Positions 35,225-46,134 of a stretch of 64,000 nt of DNA are shown one piece after another. Location: the NCBI GenBank assembly GCA_002633005.1, contig NMRA01000683.1, forward strand, positions 142,070-206,069, given 5' to 3'. The position numbers were made by a program, and so were the translations under genes. Position 1 is the stretch's first letter. Every line of letters starts with the position of its first letter. The notes under the pieces were generated by a model, which was not told the origin of the DNA, did no database searches, and saw only the letters and a program-made list of their open reading frames with translations. Origin of the DNA: Phoronis australis (lineage: Eukaryota > Phoronida > Phoronidae).

Positions 35225-36354
35225 TTGGGCGGCGAAAGCAAAGAAATCAATAAATGTACAAGTTTACAAAGCCTCAAAGATTTCACGACAGATATTTTGC
35301 CAAGAGGAGTTAGAATTCTCCTGTTCCACGAATTTATACTATTTTGTCCTCAAGTTTTTCTTCATAACTTTAGTGAAAACATCCGAGAAAGGTCTAAACT
35401 AAATGCAACTCCCGGTGTTGTAAAAGGTTTTCTGCTCCATTTTAAGTTTCTCTCGGGACACAAGCGTCTGTCGCTAAACTTCATAGGCATTCAAGCCCGA
35501 AAACATGGAATTGATGAAGTAAATTAAGAGTATTTTTCAGAGATTCCCTAGAACCATGGAGTATAATTTCGGTATTATCGACATATTGGATTATTTTATG
35601 AGATCCGCCACCTACCTTGATTCCTTTAATTACAAAATTTTGCCTATAGTAAACAAGATACTCATAATCACCGCATACATGGTGAACAAGTAATGAGAAA
35701 TTGGAATCCTCTGCCACCACGAAAAATTTCAAATTTGTCTGAAGGCAAAGTGTGTTGGATCACAGAAAGCCGAGATTACGTATTGAGTAGACAAATTCAC
35801 AAAAAAAATATTTTCCAAAATTGAAAAATAGGCACGATATATACAAATTTCCAGTACACAGAATCAACGCCTTTTCAAAATAAATCTACCAACGTTAATA
35901 GCCAAGTAATATTTTCGTGTTCAGTATGTTAAATTAATCATAAATGTTTCTAATATATCTGCTCTTGAGAAATCTCTTGATTTCCATGTATGAGGTGACC
36001 AGTTACCAATTTCAGGCGCTGCGCAAAGCATCTAGACAAAATTTGATAGCTGTTGTTGCAGAGTGAAATAGGAAATCAGTTGCTGATATAGTATCTACAT
36101 TTGTTACCTTTTGGTAAGGGCGAAATTATAACATAATTTTGAGTGGGAGGTAAACCTCCATCAACATTCATGTAACTATTGTTAAGCGAATGAGTCAGAA
36201 AAGGGAAAATGTCTTGACAGAAAATCTTATAAAACTTAATTGAAAAGCCCTCGGATCCTGGTAAATTGTCATGCTTCATATTTTTATCACAACTGAAGCC
36301 TCCGTAAAAAATATTGGCCCGTAGAGATTGGATCTATTTACATTTTCAGAAAGT
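35225..36354 (-). pseudogene. L1/Tx1-like LINE reverse transcriptase fragment, 3' part
   Basis: Read on the minus strand from 36354 down: KHDNLPGSEGFSIKFYKIF (finger region, family PGSDGF), IISPLPKG, then after a gap SHKIIQYVDNTEIILHGS. The last is the RT palm, family YADDT, here YVDNT with a catalytic aspartate changed. It continues HVFGLECL, a frame change, LKWSRKPFTTPGVAFSLDL, and SWNRRILTPLGKISVVKSL. The RT thumb region ends near 35225 against the P2X7-domain element. Many stops and shifts are present. The order and the LTP-GKI-V-KSL phrase are typical of L1/Tx1-clade LINEs. Confidence 0.8.
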
Positions 36355-37127
36355 GACTTTGGGTTTGTTTAAAAGGTAGCTGGGCTTTGAGATTGCGCGT
36401 GGATGGAGAGAAAGTGATCAAATCCAGTTAATGATTAATTATGTGATAACCACTAATTAAAATGAGTGGAACATGTTGTTAACTAAGTAATCTAACCATG
36501 ACGAATAGCAACTACGCGAGCACCCTCAACTAACTATAAATAATAAGCTACCCAAGCTTAAGGACTCGACACTTGTTGGATGACAGTCATGTTGGTGAAT
36601 TTTTGAACTACAATGCACTGTACTGCGACAGTGTACTTACTGTTCACAGACCCTTCGTGACACAACCCAACGACACGCGTAGGCAGTATCCTACTACCCA
36701 CGATCCAAGTGACAAGCTCTTAGTTAACTTCCTGTTCGTTAAACCCTTGCCCTTGCCAAGATCCTCTTTAGAATCTTCTGAGAGATGGCTCTGCTGTACA
36801 ATTTCTTCTGTACAATGTAGCAAATTATCTATTCTCAACTACTAAATCTCACGTAAGTATTTTGAAAATGTCTGGCCAAATTATAATAATGTACTAATTT
36901 AATGATTGCCTAATAAAACCACGTGATCTTATCCAATCATTTCATTGGCTGTTACTATTTGCTCTTTAGAGTGCCTTGACCCCAGAACCAAAATGATGAA
37001 CATCATCTAAAAATAGATCTTGACGTCAGAATACTAGTGAATGATGGTTTAAGAGTACATAGGCACACATTTTGGGCAACTGAAATGAAACTTTCTCTAC
37101 TAATAACTTAATTAATATTTATTCTGA
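36355..37127. mobile_element. Interspersed repeat (copy 2), inserted in the L1-like LINE
   Basis: Collinear with 8774-9659 and about 110 bases shorter. It splits the LINE reading: minus-strand coding on its right (ISKLSN) joins that on its left (NVNRSNLYGPIF). CAGAAAGT at 36347-36354 and CAGACATT at 37128-37135 are in the same relative places as the 8-base flanks of copy 1, with two differences. No conserved frame, so non-autonomous. Confidence 0.7.
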
Positions 37128-37400
37128 CAGACATTACTCAGTTTTGATATTTCATTTTCATTAATAACAGTTCCTACGCCCATACCTTCTAAAAACCATA
37201 TCATATTGAATAAAAATCTTTGTAAAAGTAAGTGGTTCACAAAGGCTTCGATTAAAATTTGCATATCACCAGTAGCTTTCGTTTCTTCATGGTCATTCGG
37301 ATTCCGTTTTCTTTGAAAAAAAATGAAGTAATTTTCTTCATTGCGCAGTGAAGCAGACGACGGAATTGGAATGGTAGTGCGCAGTGCCACTGTCGGTTGC
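37128..37400 (-). pseudogene. L1-like LINE fragment, upstream part
   Basis: A 92-codon minus-strand frame (37112-37390) leads into the LINE at 36354 if the inserted repeat is removed (VINENEISKLSN then NVNRSNLYGPIF). Its own content is not a recognised motif, so the assignment rests on continuity. It ends just before the terminal repeat of the next element. Confidence 0.45.
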
Positions 37401-37410
37401 CTGGGATATT

Positions 37411-39026
37411 AAAGGAGCATGCCACCCAAAAAACAACCTAATTTGTACCAATTCAGATCGAGTAGTTCTACTCCTTAACATCACATACGGTTGCGTTACC
37501 TGATACCTGACGGCAGACGGAGGTGTTGAAATTATCCAATGACGTTATCGGTTTCACACGCAGTCTGTTCAGCAGTTCACAACACGGGTTACTGGTGTCA
37601 GCTTATCGCTTGAAGTCATCGTTTAACATCAATAAATCATCAAACTTCGATGTAACACCCGTAAAAAGACACCGAGTTCTTATAAAAATGTGTTGTTTTA
37701 TTTTGCTGTTACCGATTCATTGGTATTTAGACACACCGTAGCCTACAAAGTTCGGCAGACCAGTAAGGTCCGTAGCAGGAGTTTGGGGACTGTTCGAAGA
37801 TAATTTCGAAGTATTTTCCGTGAAATACAGACAGGAGAACCTAGATTTCTGTTGTTTAGACTTGTGATTTTTTGAGTTCTAAACACAAAACGCTTGTTAG
37901 CCTGGCCAGTGTATGATCAGACATCACGAACATAAACCAGCCAAATTTCAGTGGAAACTAAACTTCTAGTCAAGAAAATACTATACTAGTGAGCCAAAGT
38001 AATGTGCACCTGATTATGTTGGTGAATTAGCCACGAAAATGCAAATCTACTTACTCGTTAGGGCCGTCGCGAATTCAGGTTCCGCTTTGGCCACAGCACC
38101 GTTAGGGCAGAAGTTGTACATTGACAATCATTATTTGAGTAATGTAAATGTAAATAAAGAGTCCCCTAACACCTAGCTGTGGGATGAAAATCGAGTTGCT
38201 TCACAACAGTTTCTGCCAGCAAACACTAAATTAGCATGAGTTCACACGGCCTAGGTGCCCCGTCAATTAGTTTTATGGCACCTAAAGCCGGTAACGCAGT
38301 GATTTATTCATTGCTGGCTTCTCAAATCATTTGCAATCACGAACGCGCCAAAGGCATTACAAATTGCATCTAATGAGACAGACTTTGTTTCAGTTTTATA
38401 TAAGTATTGGTTAGGGTGAGAATAATTCATTTTGAAGCAGAACGCTCAGTAATAAACGCCAACATGGCAACTCGGAATCCCGACTTAGGACGAGCTAGAT
38501 CTCATCAGTCCCAACTTCGCAGGTGAATCGTTAAGTTGTGCAGGCTATCAATTCGAACAGGAATACAGTGATGAAGAAATACTAGAGAGGTGCCGTGAAC
38601 AAACTCAGACAACGGGACGTATGGAGTTATTTGGTAAGCCGGCATTCGTCAGACACTGTCGACGTCTGCAGGCCACAGACACGGAAATGTTTCACGGCCT
38701 CATACTTGCTATTTACAGCGTACATTTCATTCTTCACTAACATGAGCCACTTCCTAAGCATTCCTGACTCTTGAGGAAGTAATAAAAAACGATATACCCG
38801 CTTTCCTCGCAGCTGCTTGGTTCGGACAAGCGGGAACGATGCACGGCAACGTAGCGGCATTCATTCTGCATATGAACCACTGACGTCGCCAGCGTCGTTT
38901 CTCACCTTCCTCACAGGTTAACGCGACACCTCTTGGCAAGGTAAGGTCGATCGTATGCGAGGTGATGTGGATATAGACCGATTAAGATGGCAAAAAGACT
39001 AAGTAAATCGGGTGGCATTCTCCTTT
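37411..39026 (+). mobile_element. P2X7-domain TIR element, copy 3 (complete, 1.6 kb)
   Basis: Terminal inverted repeats: AGGAGCATGCCACCC on the left, the complement of GGGTGGCATTCTCCT on the right. Both ends abut TTAA, which would be a piggyBac-type target duplication; a TA duplication one base further in is an alternative. No transposase is present. An ATG at about 38464 starts a decayed frame. It contains GYQFEQEYSDEEILERCRE, the lead-in of a P2X7 C-terminal-type domain, then GRMELFG running into a donor-like GGTAAG. The cysteine core is absent. Upstream lie CCAATGACGTTA and other shared promoter-like blocks. The element is non-autonomous. Confidence 0.75.
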
Positions 39027-42000
39027 AAGCACGTATCCCCCGAGAGCGCCATTACTTAGCCATAGTTCCGTTATGATTGCTCCGGTTGTCTGAATCAGAC
39101 ACTTGAAATGGGGTCTGAGTCCCCCCGCTCCTCACGCACACACGCACACACAAACTAAAACTGCACCCATTGTTGAATCTTGTTTCAGCCGTATAATGTA
39201 AATTACCGGGGTTAATTGATAACCTCAATATTTCCTCACGCTCTTGGTGTTTTATACTCGCGGCAGAAAAAGGGGAGGGGTCGCGGGCCCACTGGGCACC
39301 CTAAATCCGCCTGTGTTCCTTGTCGACTAATTTTGTAATACCTTTGCTAACGAAGTTTCTTTTTTATGTATTACTGAAATATTTTGTCGTCTTTTAGTCT
39401 CGGTCAATCCATACAGCACGACTACTAATCATGGCAACTCTCATGCGTTCCTCGTGCAAAATAATCAATTCAGGAGACATCTGTTTCAAAGTCACATCAA
39501 AAGCGGAAGATTTCGTTATTTGCAATTATTTGAAATTGAATGGCAGTGTAATTATGTAGTTTTGTTTTTGTTTGGCTTGACTTCGCTAGTTTTTTGCTAG
39601 CTTCGTGTACATTTCCACCCCAAGAGATTTTCAAGGTGGCTATGAAGGTTACTTTTAACCTTATTCGTAAACGTTGTGCATGGTTTTTAAGCATTTTATT
39701 GCTATGTCGTTTATGTAAATTGCGCGGTTTTTGTAAGTACCTGGTATAACGTTTAGTTTGTATATATATTGCATCTTTGTGAATGTTTTGTCCGTGTTGC
39801 GCCGTTAGTGTTTTCCTTTTTTGAGTTTACGTTATCGATAAACAGGCATTTTGCACATGATATTGCACTATGTAAAATCCTCTTTCGTTAAAGTCACCAA
39901 GGTATAAGCTTTTGAAAAATATCCTAGAGTACACCACCAATTCATTGAATTCGCAATAAATGTTCTATTCCTTACCTTATCCTAAAGCTCATAATATATG
40001 AACATGAACATAACCGATTCAGGGAACTTGAACGATCTTAGTGTTTAAAAACACGAAGATAGCGCATGGAATGTGACAAAAATGATATGAAAGAAAACAG
40101 GCGCAAGTATTTAGAGGGAATGGTGACATCTTTCAAAACTGACTGCTGGCATTGACCATGTAATTGTTTATGATGAGGAACAGCACCTGGACGGCAGTAG
40201 CTGGGGTCAAATATGAGCTATATCGACCCAAGAGATAACGGCACAAAACATTTGTGGCATGGGTAATTCATTTACACACTGTAGTTCATCCAGGTGTCGT
40301 ATTTTTTCAGTTTACAGAGATCAGATTGCAAATGCTCTGTTGTGTAAAACGGACTGAAAAGAATGCCGCACGCCTGTCGAAACACGGTCCACCGCGCACA
40401 GTATGTGGGTTGAGTGTCCGGACGAGATACAGACGAGTTGAAAAGCTGATATGAGCGATCACCATTTTCGGGAAACCGTAAACATGTTAAAAAAGTGAAA
40501 ATGCACCCACCTGCACAACTTTTAAGTAGTGCTTTTACATGAATCACTTTTTGGAGTTAGAAAAAAGGATAGGATGGAATATTTGTTTAGCATAAAATAG
40601 AATTGTCTGGTTCAGGTGGAAATTGTTTCAGTTTATGTTTTGCGTTTGAAATAGATCTTTTAAAAAGTACGAGAAAATGTTTTCTTTAGCTTTAGTTTTG
40701 GCTTGCGTATACTAATCATTTGATACCGCGCGAATCTTTCGAGTTTCACGGCCGTTTTGTCACACAATTTTTAACAAATAAGTATATGTTAAATAACACG
40801 TCTTTTTATCTGGGTTAGTTTTTAGCCATGTGAGTATTTCGGCCACTATTTTCATGAGGCCGAAAGATTATTGCACGGACAAATGGCGCGGTTATTGTAC
40901 GGTCTTGTCAACATGCAAGTAATGTAAAATAAGTTACCAGAAGGTCCAATCAACCGAATAATCATCCCTTTGGTTTGAGTTCGTATTGCAATAAATTACC
41001 AAACTCACCGTGCGTGAAAGTAAATTACTCCGCCATGTACTATTCAAACCCTCCAGAGCAAAACGTCGCGCTATTTATAATACCGATACTTGATGAATAC
41101 ATGAATGATCAACATATTAAGACGTTAGTGCTGCATGTACCCTTAAAATCATATCGAGTTTTATAAAGCCAATAGAAGGGCAATACATCCGTACAGGGTG
41201 TCCAAAAATGTACTTTCACCACTTCAATAACTGCACCAATTATTTATTGAATACCAGACAAAACATAATTAGTTTAAATTCTCAAAATTTTAAAGCAAAA
41301 TAGTTGTATTGTAGATTAACTCGGGAAGAAAGTCGAGGGTATATATATTTGCATTTTATTGTCCTTTTTTAAGTCAATAGTTCTGAAATATTGTCGCCTG
41401 ATTGACATTCCCGTGTATACGTATACAGAGCAGGGGAAGACTCACGCCCCTAAGTTCACTAGAGCGTCGGCACGGATTGCAAAAGGCTCTGGGTTGAAGC
41501 CCCGGTTGTGGCAGCAATCTTTCCAGACGTGTATACTAGGGCACGTAATGCGACCACTTATGACTCTGCAGGCTGCCTTCTCTGTGCAAATGTGGTTATC
41601 GCCACTGGAAGTGTGGGTACATTTGGATACACGCTGTATAGATAAGTGAAAATAGAGACCCCAAACTTTGGTCTGTTAAGAGAATAGCGAAGTACATGTA
41701 CTTGCATAGTTCACTTATTCGTAAAAATGGTGTTCGCGCAAGAATCGTAGTGAGAAACAGGTCACACATTGGAGAAAGCCAGTGAGAAGATCTACATGTA
41801 TACCAAATTTGAAAATGTTGGGTTCAAGGATAGCGTAGCTTGAGCTTGAGAAAATTGATTAATGGAAACATCACAGTGCCATTTTGAGTCTCATTGCGCA
41901 CAAAAACAAAGTTCATCGAGGTATTGATTATATATCTATAAATTTCATGTCGATCAGAAGAAAAATGCTATCTCTAGCACGAACATGTTAGGCCAACAAA

Positions 42001-43414
42001 TTGAAGATAAAAATAAGTAAATCTCGAAAACGGTGAGTCAGACCAAGAAACGGGTTTCACGATGCATAAAACGATCTATCACCAGCATACAAAATTTCTG
42101 ACAAAACCGCCAGCGTACGCCGAAGATGCGACGCTAAAACTCATTGGAGAGCAGTCATCAAAAATCTCGTATTACACGAGAACGGCAACTCTTAGAGCAA
42201 AAGACATGGCACAAGACCGATAGCCTGTGAAATGATCCATCCATAGAAAAACAAAACATTATAAAAATCTCTTCAGAGACAGGGCACTTTGGCTTCGCAA
42301 ACCAATTCAGTGAAAAATGGCCACCACAACTCCATCTTGATTATATTTTAAACCAAAAGCAACAGGCTTCGAACCAACCACGAGACTGGTGTTGTGTGTG
42401 AATTTCGTGTTAATCGAGAGCAAAATGCTACATGTTGCGTTCGAACAGAAAATAAAAACAAAACGGCAATAAATACACAGCCTCGGGTGATATTTTTTCT
42501 ATCTCTTTCCCCATAATACGTTTAATATCCCCCGAACCATTCAATAACCTATTCATCTCTCACTTTTCTGTTATATAAGTAATATTCGCCATCTGGTAGA
42601 AACCTTCAGCTCCTTCATGTTGATGCTTTTGGGGCTACTTGGATGACGCCATTGGTTATCAGGTCAACAATAATGGCAACAAAAATGGGAATGATTGTCG
42701 TGTGATCTTTTAAATGGTTGCTAAATTCAGTGAAGAAAGTTCCCAAGATTTGATGTTATTTAAAGCAGGAGACGGACAAAAGATACGGTCCTTTGATGAA
42801 GTTGGAAGACGAGCAGGGGTTAGTTCAGTGGAAGAAAAGTACAAAGACGTAAAGTAAAGCAAAGTACGATGTTAATGACCTTCGAAATGTGGCTCTTGGC
42901 AATCCGACCACATGTTGAAAAAAATTGTGGTAGTTCTCTACGAAATTGATAAGATGGCCTTAAAAGTATCCCCCTTCCACGAGTGTCTACCAACTTAGGA
43001 ATTGGTAGGAATTGGGAGATCCCGTGCAAACCTATTGTTAATACGAAACTCTTTGACTGTCACTAATGTAGGATTACAACCGAGCAGGCCCGTAGCCAGG
43101 GGTGGTTCGGGGGCTCGATCGACCCCCCACGCGGGAAAGGTGCAGCCCCGACCTATCCGTTAAAATGGGATATAGATGGACAACAACAACAAAATTGTTG
43201 CAGTTACTGGTACTACTCATTACAATGATAACTAAGTCACTAATAGTTTTAAATTCAATTCGCGTAACTTTCGGGCCGTACCCGGTCAACTTCGTGCGAA
43301 TGGTGCTTGATGGTAGGATCGTGCAGAGGAGGCTTTATGTTATTCATCGGCATTGAACGCGCGTGATGGTTACAGCATAGGGTAACACGGGAGTCTAGAA
43401 GTAAATGTATACAC
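39027..43414. other. Long non-coding stretch
   Basis: No supported gene. Relics of common invertebrate repeats occur: TAAATCCGCC near 39303, a tRNA-like GGGTTGAAGCCCC near 41492, and CCCGTAGCCAGGGG near 43089. No complete element could be delimited. Confidence 0.4.
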
Positions 43415-43684
43415 CTAGATACATGTGCGCATCCAGGGGGGGGGGGCTCAAAGGAACCCCCCTCATTTGGCCAAGTGGGCAAAAACGTCCGCCTCAGACA
43501 AACAAAAAGCTCGAGAAAACGAGACAAAAGTCCGCTAAAAAGCATGAACGCACAATTCAAAGCTCCGAACGTGGTGCCCGTTTTTTTTTAGTTTTAGTCC
43601 TCACGCTTTTTTGTTCGTTAAAGGTCCACATCGTCGGAAATTCGGGACCCCCATCTTACAGGCTGGGTGCGCACATGTAGATAG
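43415..43684. repeat. MITE with 21-base TIRs
   Basis: CTAGATACATGTGCGCATCCA at the left and the complement of TGGGTGCGCACATGTAGATAG at the right differ by four bases. The 270-base unit includes a run of about 12 G after the left end. No coding capacity. Confidence 0.65.
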
Positions 43685-44235
43685 GATATATAGCAGCGAG
43701 AGAGCGCCCAAAAAGTAGTGCCGTGTGAATGTCTTAAAATCGACCAGGAAACAAAATAGTAGAAAGTAAGTTTATCTGCTATTTTTATAGTGGCAGAGTA
43801 CAGTAAATTGCAGACGACATTTTCAAATTTACACGTTGGTTGTGGATTGAAGGATGACATGCATACCGTGTACACGTGTGTGCGTTTCCATTCTTTTAAA
43901 CTCAGTACACGCCGATGATAATTTAATTCACTACAGGCAGTCCTCCGTCCGTCGTCAAAAATCCAACATTTAACTACATGGGCGGCGCAGGGGCTATAGT
44001 CCCCACTTTTTTCAGTGCTGCACCCTCCATTACATACCTATTTTATTGTACTAAGAAAACCCCAACGAGCAACTTCATATTTTTGGGAAAAGTTGGTCTA
44101 GAACTAATAAAAAGTTTTGTCAATGAAGAAAGTCTTCTCTTGTCATTCAGTGCAGATGGCGCACAGCCTCGCAGGCGTCATATGAGCTTAAAACTTGATG
44201 GAAAAGATTTCCAAGGTTACATATCACTATTCTGA
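43685..44235. other. Non-coding stretch with a small shared repeat
   Basis: Segment 43980-44035 (GGGGCTATAGTCCCCACTTTTTTCAGTGCTGCA) matches 47573-47620 in the second intron of the peptide gene, so a small interspersed repeat is present at both. Nothing else was recognised. Confidence 0.4.
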
Positions 44236-45064
44236 AGGTTGGTCACTCCGAAAGTCCACTACTCCGAAGTTACTGCGAAGGTTCGCTACCTTCGAAAGTT
44301 CACTACTTCGAATGTCCACAATTCCGAAACCAGAACTCCGACAGTTCATTACTCTGATTGTCTGCTAACGAGTCAGAACTGACATGAGAAAAGTATTGGA
44401 TTTGTGCCCATTTAGTAACTATTTAAAGGGTGTACAAAAGTTGAATAGTTCTTAGAACATTGATTACATTGTTTACAAATGAGCTCAGTTCCAATCACTG
44501 CCAATCGTGAATATTCAATCTAACTAACGACTCATTCAGCCTGAAGCAGAACAACATCGGGTCAGGACTTCAGCGACCAATAGCGGCGGTTTTAAATTTA
44601 AGAAGACTGAATGAGACTCTCCGACTTCGTGAAGACTGGCAGGGGCAGGGTAGCCTACTGACTACGTTTAGTTTTGACCCGGCCATGCGCATAGTTCCGA
44701 TGGGTGAGTTTGAGGGGCAGCAGCCCCAAACTAGCTCAGTCACGCTGTGAAATGATGCGACCTTGCATGGATTTGAGGAATGTATCATGGTTGATAAGTC
44801 ATTAAGAGTCCTACTTCATAATTCATTTTTTAAAAATTGAAGAACGTATTCGAAAAACATGCGGACAATTTCGCATGCGCATAAAATCCTGGTGTTGTTT
44901 GATCATAGGTACACCACCTAGATTGTCTAATAACCGAAGTGTCGTTTATTTTTGCAGGTAAAATGGGAAATCTGATACACCCAACTTCGAAATCTTAGAT
45001 CTTTTCGGAGTAATGAACCTTTGGAATAGTGAACCTTCAAAGTCAGTGAACCTTTGGAATACTA
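44236..45064. repeat. Fold-back element with tandem-repeat TIRs
   Basis: The left arm (44236-44345) is an irregular tandem of TCCGAAAGTTCACTACT-type units. The right arm (about 44998-45064) is the inverse, CGGAGTAATGAACCTTTGGAATAGTGAACC. Inverted arms made of short tandem repeats around a unique core define fold-back elements. The 640-base core holds no recognisable protein. Confidence 0.75.
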
Positions 45065-45942
45065 GGCTGTTCGCATTTCCAGCGATGTAAGCAAGTTAAG
45101 TAACTCACAAAATACAACCGGATCAAAATATTCCAAGTTGACCATGCATCGATTAAATATTTACGTCCGAGTATGTATTGAGGTGTAATCACTCATTTAA
45201 GCACGCCCGGTTTTAAAGTTTGGCACGGGTTAACGCGGCAACATCCCCTTTCAGGAAAACATTACATCCGAATTGGGTCTGGTTCTTTTTGAGCAACCGT
45301 CAGGGCATCGTCATTCCTGGTATTACCAGGCCGTCTGATCTTGGGAACATAGAGTTGTGTATATAGATCCCCCCCACGCAATGCTGGCAATGGGCCTGAC
45401 CGAGTGTTTAATAGATTTCGAATCAGTTACAGAATTAAGTCATCGAAGAGTTTTGAACAATCATGATCCTGTTCAAAGCTTTTCTCTCGGATTCCCGAAC
45501 ACTAAATATCGCACGCCTTGAGAAGTACATGTAAATACGACGTTTTTAAATACACTGTATGTCGTTTCTCATTACTTAGTTGCAAACAATTAGAAATAAA
45601 TTATGCAATTAGTGCCGCAATGTCCCGTATCACAATATAGCTTTACCTACAAGAGCATCAAAACCAACAGCGACCTGAGAAAACCATAGTTGGCTAACCA
45701 TTAGCCAACTGCCTGTGACTTGTTTAATGACTTATTTGGCAACAACTTAGGATGAGTGTGAAATTGTTTAAACCCCCAAATGCTTTGGTGTGGAATTCAT
45801 TATCAACAATTTAACAGTACATAAGTGCGTCCTTATGCATAGGCAAACTTTTTGTTACGATTCATGGGCTTCCTAGTCCCTGTGGAAAGGGTAGGCAAGT
45901 CTCTTTACGTCGTGATCTTGATCACGCCACGCCAACAAACTC
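45065..45942. other. Non-coding stretch upstream of the peptide gene
   Basis: No gene or repeat recognised. The last 200 bases before the TATA box probably hold the proximal promoter. Confidence 0.4.
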
Positions 45943-45952
45943 GGAATTTTCC
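45943..45952. promoter_or_regulatory. NF-kB/Rel-type site (GGAATTTTCC)
   Basis: GGAATTTTCC fits the Rel-family consensus GGRNWTYYCC and lies about 110 bases upstream of the TATA box of the secreted-peptide gene. In animals such sites often drive immune-effector genes. One match in AT-rich DNA is suggestive only. Confidence 0.4.
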
Positions 45953-46063
45953 ACGCCTCATTTTTAAAGCTGACAATGAACAAGGCGTGTTTTCGCAATG
46001 AATTGTATTCTTTCCCACGACGTGGCAATTTTGCCGAGACTGTTTTCACAGCCGACGATTACC

Positions 46064-46071
46064 TATAAAAA
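46064..46071 (+). promoter_or_regulatory. TATA box (TATAAAAA) of the peptide gene
   Basis: TATAAAAA lies 64-71 bases before the ATG. An initiator-like ACAGTT is at about 46095, roughly 30 bases downstream, so transcription likely starts near 46090-46096 and the 5' UTR is about 40 bases. Confidence 0.6.
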
Positions 46072-46134
46072 CCCTGTATAAGCAGTAGGTGCACACAGTT
46101 GACAACAACCCCTTGTTGTGAATACCTGAGCAAC

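Noticed and set aside
35184-35527. Continuation of the P2X7-like plus-strand frame beyond 35224
   Set aside because: From about 35225 the minus strand reads clear L1-type LINE sequence, so the plus frame there is chance.
41455-41530. tRNA-like sequence with GGGTTGAAGCCCC
   Set aside because: The B box is imperfect, the A box unclear and no cloverleaf can be drawn; at most a SINE relic.
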